Shown here in pieces: positions 27,246 to 35,477 of a stretch of 64,000 nucleotides of DNA (position 1 is the first letter of the stretch; each line of letters opens with the position of its first letter). The stretch spans positions 1 through 64,000 of the forward strand of contig DATGJI010000031.1 of NCBI GenBank assembly GCA_035295225.1. Direction: 5' to 3'. Origin of the DNA: Candidatus Eremiobacteraceae bacterium (GTDB lineage: Bacteria > Vulcanimicrobiota > Vulcanimicrobiia > Eremiobacterales > Eremiobacteraceae). The notes under the pieces are model-generated. The model searched no databases, had not been told where the DNA came from, and was given only the letters and a program-made list of their open reading frames with translations. The translations under genes were made by a program, and so were the position numbers.

Positions 27246-28877
27246 ATGGTTCGCAGCAATCGTCTGACATTTGCGCTTGGGGCGGCAATGCTCGTTTTGC
27301 TGTGCGCGAAAGCGGACGGCGCGCATGGTTCGGCTGTGCGCACCGGTACCGCGGCGACGCCGCATGTCCTGACGATCTCGGACGCAGGCGACGTCAACAC
27401 CCTCAATCCGCATTTCGGGTCGACCGCAGCCGTCGCAAATCTCTCGGAGATGACGATGGCGTGGCTGATCAAGTGGGACGAACACAACCAGCCGTACCCG
27501 GAGCTCGCAACGCAGGTTCCGACGCGTGCGAACGGCGGCGTCAGCGGCGACGGCCTCACGATCACCTATCACATCCGTAAGGGCGTCAAGTGGTCGGACG
27601 GCGCGCCGTTCGATGCCGATGATGTCGCGTTCAGCACGGCGGTCGTGAACAATCGAGCCAACAACGAGGTGAGCCGCCTCGATCAAATCATCAAAGTGGA
27701 CGAGCCTGACAAGTTCACGATCGTCTTTCACCTCAAGAAGCCGTACTCGCCCGCCATCGCCACGTTCTTCTCGAGCTGCTGCGCAAACCCGAGCCTCCTT
27801 CCCAAACACCTGTTGGCGCGATATCCGGACATCAACAATGCCCCGTACAACTCGCTGCCGGTCGGAATCGGACCATTCAAATTCGCACGCTGGGATCGCG
27901 GCAAGCAAGTCGTGCTTGTCGCAAATCCGCTCTATTGGCGCGGCCGCCCGAGGCTCGACAAGATCATCTACAAGATAATCCCGGACAGGGATGATCTGCT
28001 GTCGCAGCTAGCCGCACACAACGTGGACATGTGGTATCAGTTCAGCGGCGCATACCTGACGCGCATCCAAGCCTTGGATGGTTACACGATCTACCGTCAG
28101 CCGAGTTACGCGTACAACCACTACGACTTCAACCTCACCCATCCGGCAGTCGCAGATCCTATCGTACGCCGGGCGTTGCGGCTCGCGTTCAACCGCCCCG
28201 CGCTCGTCGAGAAACTCGAACACGGGGTCGGCGTCGTGCAGGACTCGGTGACGCCGGCGACCGCTCCGTATTTCGTCGACATGGGCGTGACGCCGTTCGA
28301 TCTCGCGAAAGCAAATGCCATGCTCGATCAGGATGGATGGGTGCGCGGCGCCGACGGCATCCGTTCGAAGAACGGAATCAGGCTCGAACTGCGCGTGGCG
28401 GTCCAATCCGGAAGGCCAGACACCGATGCGCAAGTCGCGCTCATCGGCGACGACTGGAAAAAGATAGGCGTCTCACTGCGCGTACGCCACTACCCGCCGG
28501 ACCTGATGTTCGCGCTGCCCCAGAAGGGCGGCGTCGTGTTTGGGAACGACTGGGATGTGGTCACGTTCGCGTGGGCGGCCGACCCGCTCGGCGACTATTC
28601 AGGCATCTATGGCTGCGACGCATTCCCGCCTGCCGGCCAGAACGACGCGCGCTGGTGCAACAAGACTGCTCAGCGGGCGATGGACGCAGTCTTCGGGCAC
28701 TACGATCTGGCACAACGCAAAGCGGACCTCGCGGTCATGATGCACGCGTTTATCCAGGACACGCCTTCCATCGTGTCGTTCCTGAGGGTGGATCTTTTCG
28801 CGTACGACAAGAACCTCAAGAACTATCATCCGAATAATCTGACGCCGTTCGACAATATGATGAACGTCGACATCTGA
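27246..28877 (+). CDS. ABC transporter substrate-binding protein, family 5 (peptide/nickel type), orphan
   Basis: The 543-residue protein from ATG 27246 (GAGGGTGG upstream) has a signal peptide (RLTFALGAAMLVLLCAKADG) and the SBP_bac_5 fold: ISDAGDVNTLNPHFGSTAAV, LSEMTMAWLIKWDEHNQPYP, ITYHIRKGVKWSDGAPFDAD, DVAFSTAVV, a VGIGPFKFARWDRGKQVVLV segment, NPLYWRGRPRLDKIIYKIIP and YDFNLTHPAVADPIVRRALR. Such proteins bind peptides, nickel or other small solutes in the periplasm and feed an ABC permease. No permease or ATPase gene is adjacent, so it must work with transporter subunits encoded elsewhere or act as a sensor. A strong promoter precedes it. Confidence 0.9.
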   Translation: MVRSNRLTFALGAAMLVLLCAKADGAHGSAVRTGTAATPHVLTISDAGDVNTLNPHFGSTAAVANLSEMTMAWLIKWDEHNQPYPELATQVPTRANGGVSGDGLTITYHIRKGVKWSDGAPFDADDVAFSTAVVNNRANNEVSRLDQIIKVDEPDKFTIVFHLKKPYSPAIATFFSSCCANPSLLPKHLLARYPDINNAPYNSLPVGIGPFKFARWDRGKQVVLVANPLYWRGRPRLDKIIYKIIPDRDDLLSQLAAHNVDMWYQFSGAYLTRIQALDGYTIYRQPSYAYNHYDFNLTHPAVADPIVRRALRLAFNRPALVEKLEHGVGVVQDSVTPATAPYFVDMGVTPFDLAKANAMLDQDGWVRGADGIRSKNGIRLELRVAVQSGRPDTDAQVALIGDDWKKIGVSLRVRHYPPDLMFALPQKGGVVFGNDWDVVTFAWAADPLGDYSGIYGCDAFPPAGQNDARWCNKTAQRAMDAVFGHYDLAQRKADLAVMMHAFIQDTPSIVSFLRVDLFAYDKNLKNYHPNNLTPFDNMMNVDI

Positions 28878-28900
28878 CGGACGCGGTTGGGCCGCCCAAA

Positions 28901-31021
28901 TCAGGTGCCTTTTTCGGCGCCGACGTAGCGTATGAACTTGAGGATGAACTGGGGCGCTGTGGAGAGCAAAGACGCGTCGCCGTACGCGAGAAAAATCTCG
29001 CCGCCCACAACTTTTTGGTGAAACGCCGCCGAGATGTTCCATGCGCTTTGCGCCGTTGGAGCGGTGGTGAATTCGGGCGGCGTGCCGATGATGCGTCGAA
29101 CGCCGAGCGCAAGAGATTGATTCGGTCCCGACTGGTACGAAAAGCTCGCGCGCTCCAGCCACTGGGTCAAATGCTCGCCGGCATCCGCGAACTGGCTCTT
29201 GTCGTCCACTGCCTGATCGGTGTCGTCGGCCTCCAGCGAAAGAGCACCGCGCGTTCCTAAGCGAACCGTGGCGCTGCGCGTCCATGTGTCGAGGCGGCCC
29301 GGACCAAATCGACCCGAATTGAAGGCGACGAAACTAGGCATTGCGCTGTTCAAATTGTATCCAAGTTGGCCGCCTTGCTGGGTGACCGGCATGAACTCAC
29401 CTTCTCCATGCGGCATCTGCAAGCGCACGTACGACGAACCCGTTGAGACCTGCACGTTGAAGAGCGTGCGCGTGGTGAGGGACCCCGACACGTTGGTCAC
29501 GGATTGATCCATCGCGCCCGTGTGATCGTGATACCGGTCGAGGTCCCCGTTCACATCGAACTCAATAAAGCGCGCCGTCGGCGCGAATTTGAACGGCTTA
29601 GAGAAATTGACGTCATAACCCGCGATATCCGGATGCTGCACGAGACCGTCGGTGGGATCGAAATACAGTCCGACTTTGCGCAACACGGCGAAGAGGCTTG
29701 AGCCGTTCGGGCTGAAGACACCCGCGCCGGCTTCGTAGCGCTGCGCTTGCGATCCGTCGAGCACTTGGGAGCCCGAATTGTTCCCGAAGCGCGCGAATTC
29801 TTCGAGATCCGTAAGATTGCTATGCGTGAACGTCATCCCGTCGGCGACGTCGTGCAGATCGGGCGTATCGACCATGCTTCCTTGAAAATTGAGCGCGGTC
29901 TTTTGATTTGGCGTGACGTAGTTCACCGCTTCAGCCGTATCATCGCGCTGGATGCCCGTCGTGTGCAGCATGCCATAACTGAAAAGACCTCGCTGCCCTT
30001 CGACAGCATACCCCTCGCGCGGCGTGGGAATGATCGGCGTGTAGAATTCGATGATGCCCGGGCATGCCGAACAGATTCCGTTTGGATAGCTGTAGAAATT
30101 CGCGCCCTGCGTGAAGAACGGCCGCACTTCTTGGTAGATGCGCGGAAAGACGGTGGGCGCGATCGTCTGCTGGTCGGTTTCGACGTTTGAATAGTCTGGA
30201 TACAGAGTGCCCACAAACGATGTTCCTGAGATCAGCGGAATCGAAATATCGGCGCCTTCACGAATCGCAGAGCCGCCGGCGGCTGCGGACGCTGCCTTTC
30301 CCAGGGCGTAAATTCCGAAGCGCGGCTTTTCACGCAGCGCCGCGAGACGGGGCAGGCCGGAGAGCGAACCGGAATAGTTGACGTCGTTGAAATCGGTCTG
30401 GGCAGGACCGAAACTCCAGACAAACGGGTGGTTCGTCACCGGCATATAGCGGATGAACTGGATGCGCCAATCGCCCGAGCCCGTTCCGTGCATTACCGCC
30501 AATGGGATCTTCATCGTGATCGTGTAGCCGCCCGGTACGACTTTACCAGCGCTCCACCATTCCGGTTCGAACGAGTTGTTCTCCGTGGAGTATTGATAGT
30601 GCGTGCCGATGGCAGTGGACGTGAACTTGTAGCGAAAGCCGCGGGTGCCGTTCGGCCAGAGGTCCACTTGCACTTCGTCGTCGGTATCCAGACCGACGCC
30701 GTTCGTATGCTCCGTCGTGCGCACGGGGATGCTCTGTCTGGCCTCGATCCCCACGTACAAAAAGACTCCGTCCGTCAAGGTGTACGCGGCGGTGTCTTCT
30801 TTGGCCGCCGCGTGATCGCGCAAGTCGTACGAGAGATGCGCGACGGCGGCCGCTTTCCACGCCGGGTTGTCGAGCGTGCCGTCGATCGGCGGAACGGCCG
30901 CCGCATGCGGAACGACGAGCGACCCGAGGTGGACCGTTTCGCCGCGTACCCCGGCTGCCGACGAAGAGATGACGGACGCGATCAGCAGACATCGCAGTAG
31001 CAAGCGATGCGTCGTGAGCAA
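28901..31021 (-). CDS. Exported CBM9-like / DUF5916-like outer-membrane protein
   Basis: A 706-residue protein. The start is TTG 31021, chosen because GGAGG lies 6 bases upstream and the frame opens with a signal peptide (LLLRCLLIASVISSSAAGVR); the nearby ATG at 31025 is in another frame. Residues about 45-215 are a carbohydrate-binding family 9/DOMON-like sandwich (PPIDGTLDNPAWKAAAVAHL, YTLTDGVFLYVGIEARQS, DDEVQVDLWPNGTRGFRYKF, GYTITMKIPLAVM). The remaining about 480 residues are beta-rich with an ETDQQTIAPTVFPRIYQEVR, PFFTQGANFYSYPNG stretch seen in DUF5916 proteins, and end like an outer-membrane barrel (APQFILKFIRYVGAEKGT). It is probably surface-exposed and may bind a glycan. A consensus promoter lies directly upstream. 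Confidence 0.8.
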   Translation of the reverse strand: MLTTHRLLLRCLLIASVISSSAAGVRGETVHLGSLVVPHAAAVPPIDGTLDNPAWKAAAVAHLSYDLRDHAAAKEDTAAYTLTDGVFLYVGIEARQSIPVRTTEHTNGVGLDTDDEVQVDLWPNGTRGFRYKFTSTAIGTHYQYSTENNSFEPEWWSAGKVVPGGYTITMKIPLAVMHGTGSGDWRIQFIRYMPVTNHPFVWSFGPAQTDFNDVNYSGSLSGLPRLAALREKPRFGIYALGKAASAAAGGSAIREGADISIPLISGTSFVGTLYPDYSNVETDQQTIAPTVFPRIYQEVRPFFTQGANFYSYPNGICSACPGIIEFYTPIIPTPREGYAVEGQRGLFSYGMLHTTGIQRDDTAEAVNYVTPNQKTALNFQGSMVDTPDLHDVADGMTFTHSNLTDLEEFARFGNNSGSQVLDGSQAQRYEAGAGVFSPNGSSLFAVLRKVGLYFDPTDGLVQHPDIAGYDVNFSKPFKFAPTARFIEFDVNGDLDRYHDHTGAMDQSVTNVSGSLTTRTLFNVQVSTGSSYVRLQMPHGEGEFMPVTQQGGQLGYNLNSAMPSFVAFNSGRFGPGRLDTWTRSATVRLGTRGALSLEADDTDQAVDDKSQFADAGEHLTQWLERASFSYQSGPNQSLALGVRRIIGTPPEFTTAPTAQSAWNISAAFHQKVVGGEIFLAYGDASLLSTAPQFILKFIRYVGAEKGT

Positions 31022-31051
31022 ACATGCACCTCCACTACTAATTTCATAGTT

Positions 31052-31080
31052 ATTCTAGCGGGTACGCGAGACTGTGTCAA
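31052..31080 (-). promoter_or_regulatory. Strong sigma70 promoter for the CBM9/DUF5916-like gene
   Basis: On the minus strand: TTGACA (31080-31075), a spacer of exactly 17 bases, TAGAAT (31057-31052). The predicted transcript start near 31045 leaves a leader of about 25 bases that carries GGAGG and the TTG start codon at 31021. Confidence 0.75.
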
Positions 31081-31128
31081 TCGTTTGATACGAAGGTCGC
31101 CGTACGCCGACCGCGGTATTCGAGGAAG

Positions 31129-31872
31129 ATGTTCACGCCCGCGGAGCGCGCTGACCTGCGCGACGACCTCATCGCATCGGCGCGCGCGGACGCTCGGATC
31201 ATCGGCGCCGCGCTCACCGGCTCGGCGGCCGCCGACCGAGAAGACCGCTGGTCCGACATCGATCTCGCTTTCGGCGTGGCCGCGGATGCGGATCTGGACG
31301 CCACGATCGCGGACTGGACCGGCCGGATGTATGCCGCGCACGACGCCGTCCATCATCTCGATGTCTTTCGCGGCGCTACGGTATACCGTGTTTTCTTACT
31401 CGCCAACACGCTTCAGGTCGACCTCGCCTTCTCCCCCGCCCCAGAGTTCGGCGCTATCGCTCCCAGTTTTCGATTGATATTCGGCACAGCTGGCGACCCG
31501 CCGGCAGCGAAACCTCCCGACGCGGCTAGACTCATCGGTATGGGCTGGCTGTATGCGCTTCACGCTCGCTCGAGCATAAAGCGCGATCGAGTCTGGCAAG
31601 CGGAATATATGGTCAGCGGACTCCGCGACCACGTCTTCGCGTTGGCGTGCTTGCGCAGCGGAGTTCCCGCGACCGAGGCCCGCGGCATCGATAGTCTTCC
31701 GGCCGAGGTGACGACCGCGCTGTCGGGCGCGCTCGTCCGCTCCCTCGACATCGCCGAACTTTCGCGCGCGTTCCGCGTCGGGTGCGACGCCTTGCTGAAC
31801 GAGATCCGGTGCGTCGACGCGAAGCTGGCCGACCGCGTGACTGGCGCAATCCGCGAGATGGCCAATTCCTGA
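31129..31872 (+). CDS. Nucleotidyltransferase-domain protein
   Basis: A 247-residue protein of the Pol-beta-like nucleotidyltransferase fold. ALTGSAAADREDRWSDIDLA has the GS..(D)..SDID pattern with the two metal-binding Asp, and LQVDLAFSPA supplies the third acidic position. The C-terminal half is helical (GWLYALHARSSIKRDRVWQA, EYMVSGLRDHVFALACLRSG), as in aminoglycoside nucleotidyltransferase-like and MNT/HEPN-related proteins in which this helical region binds the substrate. It could adenylylate a small molecule or protein; no antibiotic specificity can be inferred. GAGGAAG precedes the ATG at a short spacing. Confidence 0.78.
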   Translation: MFTPAERADLRDDLIASARADARIIGAALTGSAAADREDRWSDIDLAFGVAADADLDATIADWTGRMYAAHDAVHHLDVFRGATVYRVFLLANTLQVDLAFSPAPEFGAIAPSFRLIFGTAGDPPAAKPPDAARLIGMGWLYALHARSSIKRDRVWQAEYMVSGLRDHVFALACLRSGVPATEARGIDSLPAEVTTALSGALVRSLDIAELSRAFRVGCDALLNEIRCVDAKLADRVTGAIREMANS

Positions 31873-32008
31873 CTAGCCAATGTTACCAGACGACCGTTCG
31901 TCCAGCGTCTCGGCTGCCCATTAAGGCAAGGTGGATTGATAGATGCGAGGAGCGGGTACACGCGTCATGCCGGCGTCTCACCTAAGAAGCCAACAAGGAG
32001 AGAACCTC

Positions 32009-32620
32009 ATGGACGAATGGGTAACCGGGATTTTTCGAGATAAGGGAGCCGCCGATGACGCAGTCGACGACCTGCAAAAAGCAGGCTACGGGATGAACGA
32101 CATCAGCGTCATGATGACGGACGACACGCGCACGAAAAAGTTCGCCGCTGAAAAAGGCACGAAAGCTCCTGAAGGCGCCGCGGCCGGCGGCGTCGTGGGC
32201 GGAGCCATAGGCGCGATATTGGCCGGGGTCACGGCCACGGGCAGTATCGCCGCGATCGCGGCGACAGGCGGTGCGGCGGCGCCTCTTGTGGTCGGTCCGC
32301 TGGCAGCCGCCTTAGCAGGCCTTGGAGCTGGAGCGGTAGGCGGCGGAATCGTGGGCGGCCTCATCGGTCTGGGCATTCCCGAGGTGCGCGCCAAGGAATA
32401 CGAGCAAAAGCTTCGCGACGGCGGGATTTTGGTCGGAGTGCGCGCATCGACTCCCGTCGATGCGGCGAACGCGCGGACGATTCTCGCTACCGCTCAGGCG
32501 AGCGACGATGAGACAAAAGCGCGGCAGAAAGTCGCGGCTGCAAACGGCAACGACATGAATGCGCGCGTCGGCGCCTCGGTTGGAAGTTCGTCAAACGTGG
32601 GGCCCGACACGACTCCCTGA
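32009..32620 (+). CDS. General-stress-protein-like (DUF1269/YflT-type) glycine-zipper protein
   Basis: A 203-residue protein from ATG 32009, which has AAGGAG 11 bases upstream (the frame is open from 31943). The N-terminus WVTGIFRDKGAADDAVDDLQ, KAGYGMNDISVMMTDD matches the ferredoxin-like segment of general stress protein 17M/DUF1269-type proteins. A central Gly/Ala-rich hydrophobic region (about residues 55-125: AAGGVVGGAIGAILAGVTAT, GAGAVGGGIVGGLIGLGIP) looks like a glycine zipper inserted in membrane. It is followed by EVRAKEYEQKLRDGGILVGV and VDAANARTILATA, the second half of the same fold. The tail is low complexity. It is probably stress-related and membrane-associated; precise role unknown. 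Confidence 0.75.
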   Translation: MDEWVTGIFRDKGAADDAVDDLQKAGYGMNDISVMMTDDTRTKKFAAEKGTKAPEGAAAGGVVGGAIGAILAGVTATGSIAAIAATGGAAAPLVVGPLAAALAGLGAGAVGGGIVGGLIGLGIPEVRAKEYEQKLRDGGILVGVRASTPVDAANARTILATAQASDDETKARQKVAAANGNDMNARVGASVGSSSNVGPDTTP

Positions 32621-32644
32621 CCTCACGGCGCACAGTACCAGGAC

Positions 32645-32679
32645 GTAAGGCGGCCGATCCCTCGGATCGGCCGCCTTAC
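32645..32679. repeat. Perfect 16-bp palindrome between convergent genes
   Basis: Arms GTAAGGCGGCCGATCC and GGATCGGCCGCCTTAC flank a 3-base loop (ctc). It lies between the ends of two convergent genes and contains the TAA stop of the minus-strand flavoprotein gene. It could act as a bidirectional terminator. Its architecture (GTA...TAC ends, 3-base loop) parallels the GTAGGGCAAGC palindromes elsewhere in the window. Confidence 0.7.
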
Positions 32680-33758
32680 ATCCCAGTGAACGACCCCGGC
32701 GATTCGAATCTGGCTGCGCGAAGCGAGCGCTCGAATGAGCCGGCCGTGCGATCGTCTCTTCTTGCCTGATGCGCGCGCAACTCCGCCTGAAGCGAGCTTG
32801 TTCGAAGGCCCCGCTCTATTGCGGCGGCCATATCTTCCGCATCAAGAAAGGCGTCGTGGATGCCCTGCGCCCGGACTGGGTCGCGGTGATAGCCGGCATC
32901 GCCGACCAGCGCCCAACCAGGTCCGTGAGACTGCCGGTAGAAATTCGGCAAGTTCACGGTACCCTTTATGCACCCGACGTGCCGCGATGTTCGGACTCGG
33001 CCGGCAAGCTGAGAGCAGTGATCGAAAGCCGCAAAGAAATTGCTCTTCACGGACTTACGAAATTCGGGGATCAGTGCGCTGCCTATCACAAGATTGACCA
33101 TCGTCAACCCGTCATCCGTCGGCGTGACGAGGAACTCGCGCGGCGGCCTCGTGTACAGCTCGAGGGTTTCGCGGTCCGTCTCACCGTCGATCGTATAGGT
33201 GTAGTAGCTTGCGGTCATGGATGGAGCCGAATTGTACTCGGCGGCACCTGCGGCGCGCGCAAGCGGCGAATCTCTTCCGTCAGCGCCGACGACGATCGAA
33301 CCCCGCGCTTCAAATCGCTTTCCTGATATCGCGTCGTGAGCTCGAATCCCGATCACGCGATCGTCGTCGAAAATCAATTGGTCGAAAACGGCGTGCTCGC
33401 GGACGTCCGCCCCAGCCTCCCGAGCCGCGCGCACGAGCAGCGCATCGAGCTTGAACCGGCGGAGGCTGATGGCATATGCGATCCCGTCCACGGCTTGGAG
33501 AGCTTCGCGCCGATCGCCGTCCGGGGTGCTCGCGAACCACTGCGTGCATTTCGCTGGACCTGCCGCCAAGATCATATCGAGAACGGACCAGCGGTGAAGA
33601 GCCGCGACGCCTTCGGGCCAGATGAAGTGGGTGGAGATCGTGTCGCTGGGAAATGTGCTTCGATCGAACGCGGCGACCGAGAAGCCCTTGCGTGCCAGCA
33701 GCATCGCGAGCGGCGCTCCCGCGCAGCGAGCGCCGACGATCAGAACATCGGATGTCAC
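32676..33758 (-). CDS. FAD-dependent oxidoreductase (geranylgeranyl-reductase / PHBH-like)
   Basis: A 360-residue flavoprotein. I choose GTG 33758, which shares GTGA with the stop of the upstream methyltransferase gene; a longer frame to 33794 would overlap that gene by 40 bases. It begins TSDVLIVGARCAGAPLAMLL, a dinucleotide-binding fold with a GARCAGAPLA variant, and has DRSTFPSDTISTHFIWPEGV (DTISTH is typical of a large family of such monooxygenase-like proteins), an RRFKLDALLVRAAREAGADV segment, VVGADGRDSPLARAAGA and WALVGDAGYHRDPVRAQGIH, where GDA contacts the FAD. It probably hydroxylates, reduces or dehydrogenates a hydrophobic or aromatic substrate. It is coupled to a methyltransferase, so a small-molecule tailoring role is possible. 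Confidence 0.85.
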   Translation of the reverse strand: MTSDVLIVGARCAGAPLAMLLARKGFSVAAFDRSTFPSDTISTHFIWPEGVAALHRWSVLDMILAAGPAKCTQWFASTPDGDRREALQAVDGIAYAISLRRFKLDALLVRAAREAGADVREHAVFDQLIFDDDRVIGIRAHDAISGKRFEARGSIVVGADGRDSPLARAAGAAEYNSAPSMTASYYTYTIDGETDRETLELYTRPPREFLVTPTDDGLTMVNLVIGSALIPEFRKSVKSNFFAAFDHCSQLAGRVRTSRHVGCIKGTVNLPNFYRQSHGPGWALVGDAGYHRDPVRAQGIHDAFLDAEDMAAAIERGLRTSSLQAELRAHQARRDDRTAGSFERSLRAARFESPGSFTGM

Positions 33759-34570
33759 GCGGCGATTCGCGCGCTGACCACCGGTACCATCCACACTGCG
33801 TATCCGTCGGGGTCGCGAACGTTCGCGATCATCTGATTGAAATAGTCGATCGCTGTTTGCCGCGAAAATCGCGTGAGCTCGCCGATCGAGTCCGCATAGC
33901 CGTCGCGCCAGGCGCCGAGGATGGCCGCGAAAAGCTCGCGCGAACGCAGCGTGTCGACCACGACGTATTCGATGGCGATTTCCGTCAGGTCTAGCGCTTT
34001 GAGGATGCTATATGTGTTGCGGCCTATGAACAGATCGGTATTGGTCGCGGCTTCGAAGCTCCTCGGCGCGTCGTGCCAGAAATCTCCCGGGTCGAGCGCC
34101 GCGCGCTGAAAGTGCAGCATGCCGTAGTCCTCGGGAATGAGATGAAGATAACCGCCCGGCCGGGTCACGCGCGCGAGCTCCGCGACGGCTTTGCCGGGAT
34201 CCGGAATCGAGTGGAGGACGTGGCGGCATACCGTAAGATCGAAACTCGCATCCCGTGCGTCGAGCGCGTAAATGCTCTGATGCGCGAACGATACCCGCGG
34301 TGCTAGCGCCGCGAATCGCGATCGCGCCAGATCGAGATGAGAGTCGATGATGTCCACACCAAGCACGTTCGCGCGCGGATAGCGCTCAGCAAGTCGAGAT
34401 GTTATCTCGCCGGTGCCGCAGCCTGCATCTAAGATCCGGGGATCGGGGGGCAATGCGTACCGCCCGAAAAGCAGCGCCTCTTGGGGCCATATGGCCTCCG
34501 CCTGCGCGCGAAGGTTGCGCACCATGGACTCGTCGGCCATCTGCTGTGCGTGTGGATTCGTCTCATCCAT
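33755..34570 (-). CDS. SAM-dependent class I methyltransferase
   Basis: A 271-residue methyltransferase: motif I ILDAGCGTGEITSRLAERYP, the acidic end of strand 2 in VLGVDIIDSHLDLARSRF, then YALDARDASFDLTVCRHVLH and RVTRPGGYLHLIPEDYG, all standard for Methyltransf_11/25-type enzymes. The C-terminal part (about residues 165-270) is specific (FWHDAPRSFEAATNTDLFIG, FSRQTAIDYFNQMIANVRDP) and probably binds the acceptor, which is unknown. It is upstream of and coupled by GTGA to the FAD-dependent oxidoreductase, so the two probably act in one modification pathway. Confidence 0.85.
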   Translation of the reverse strand: MDETNPHAQQMADESMVRNLRAQAEAIWPQEALLFGRYALPPDPRILDAGCGTGEITSRLAERYPRANVLGVDIIDSHLDLARSRFAALAPRVSFAHQSIYALDARDASFDLTVCRHVLHSIPDPGKAVAELARVTRPGGYLHLIPEDYGMLHFQRAALDPGDFWHDAPRSFEAATNTDLFIGRNTYSILKALDLTEIAIEYVVVDTLRSRELFAAILGAWRDGYADSIGELTRFSRQTAIDYFNQMIANVRDPDGYAVWMVPVVSARIAA

Positions 34571-34614
34571 ACCGCATTTTGATTCTTCGAGACCGGGTTT
34601 GGTCCCGTTTCTGA

Positions 34615-34646
34615 AAAGAGACCGCGCCGAACGGCGCGGTCTCTTT
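34615..34646 (-). terminator. Strong intrinsic terminator
   Basis: A 15-bp perfect stem (AAAGAGACCGCGCCG, CGGCGCGGTCTCTTT) with a tiny loop. On the minus strand it ends in TCTCTTTTC, a T-rich tail. It is positioned about 100 bases after the stop of the minus-strand secreted protein at 34744 and ahead of the methyltransferase gene, so it separates the two. Confidence 0.7.
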
Positions 34647-34743
34647 GTGGCGGGCTGTCGTCGTGTTGCCCTGTTCTCTGTTCGTCGTCAGAGCTTAAGA
34701 TGTCCGTGGACTATCAGGAAGATCACAGCGACGAAACGCCGTT

Positions 34744-35298
34744 TTAATGTTCGTAATCGTTGGTGGGATGCGCCGTGGCTTTGATGTGCACCGTGTAATC
34801 GACAAAGACCAATATCGTTTTCGATGAATCGATCGTGAGATCTTTACCTTTCACAAAGTTGTGCGCGAACAGTCCAAGCGGGCCGAGCACGACGTAGCTC
34901 GCGATCGTGGCGGTGCTGGCGGCGCCTGAATTGCCTTCAGCTTGATTCGCGTGGCTGATGTTCGACAACTTGACTTTGCCGCCGTCGGCGCTATAGACGT
35001 AGTCGACTTGCAGACCCAAGCTGCCCGGGTGGCCGTGGCTGCCCGCTCGATCGACCGAGATGACTTCGCCCTGTCCGGGGGAACCCTTGGGTATCACGAT
35101 CCAGTTGTTGACGACGATATCCTTCGCGGTGGTGATCTGAAAGACATCACCCACGTTTGCATTGCTGGACGATATAGGCTCGACGACCTGCACCGGAACC
35201 TGCGTTCCGCCCGGAACCGTGACAACCGTAGCGGCGGTCGCGATCGACGGCGCGAACAACGCAAAAACCAGCATGAGACCGCACATCTTACTCGTCAT
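34744..35298 (-). CDS. Secreted protein with VirB10-like beta domain
   Basis: A 184-residue protein from ATG 35298, which has GGGAG 10 bases upstream and opens with a signal peptide (MTSKMCGLMLVFALFAPSIA, cleavage near TAA before TVVTVPGG). The mature domain PGGTQVPVQVVEPISSSNAN, VGDVFQITTAKDIVVNNWIV, IPKGSPGQGEVISVDRAG follows the pattern of small beta-barrel proteins resembling the C-terminal part of VirB10/TrbI (pGt...v.l...isS.....G..f...v..di...g...iPkGs...G.v). This is a resemblance only; no secretion-system genes are nearby. A Gly/Ala-rich helix (GPLGLFAHNFVKGKDLTI) near the C-terminus may contact membrane. A terminator follows. Confidence 0.6.
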   Translation of the reverse strand: MTSKMCGLMLVFALFAPSIATAATVVTVPGGTQVPVQVVEPISSSNANVGDVFQITTAKDIVVNNWIVIPKGSPGQGEVISVDRAGSHGHPGSLGLQVDYVYSADGGKVKLSNISHANQAEGNSGAASTATIASYVVLGPLGLFAHNFVKGKDLTIDSSKTILVFVDYTVHIKATAHPTNDYEH

Positions 35299-35346
35299 GA
35301 TCTTCTCCCTTAGAATGATCGCGCGAACAATGAACACACGAAATGC

Positions 35347-35395
35347 GACCGTCTTTCAGACGGTCAAGTGCAATAGGCTCCATAGATCCTATTGC
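35347..35395. other. Two adjacent perfect hairpins in a divergent intergenic region
   Basis: Hairpin 1: GACCGTCT, TTC, AGACGGTC (35347-35365). Hairpin 2: GCAATAGG, 10-base loop, CCTATTGC (35370-35395). They lie between the divergent secreted-protein genes starting at 35298 (minus) and 35478 (plus). They could be operators, a 5' leader structure of either transcript or an attenuator; nothing here resembles a known riboswitch. Confidence 0.45.
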
Positions 35396-35477
35396 CGACG
35401 GCGACGCGTTTTTGCCCGATTTCACGAGGATTTCCTCTACAGGTCGAAGCGTCGCCCCGCGCGGAACTCAAGTACGG

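Noticed and set aside
34744-35298. Type IV secretion VirB10 component
   Set aside because: Only a resemblance of the small beta domain; no other secretion genes are nearby and the protein is short.
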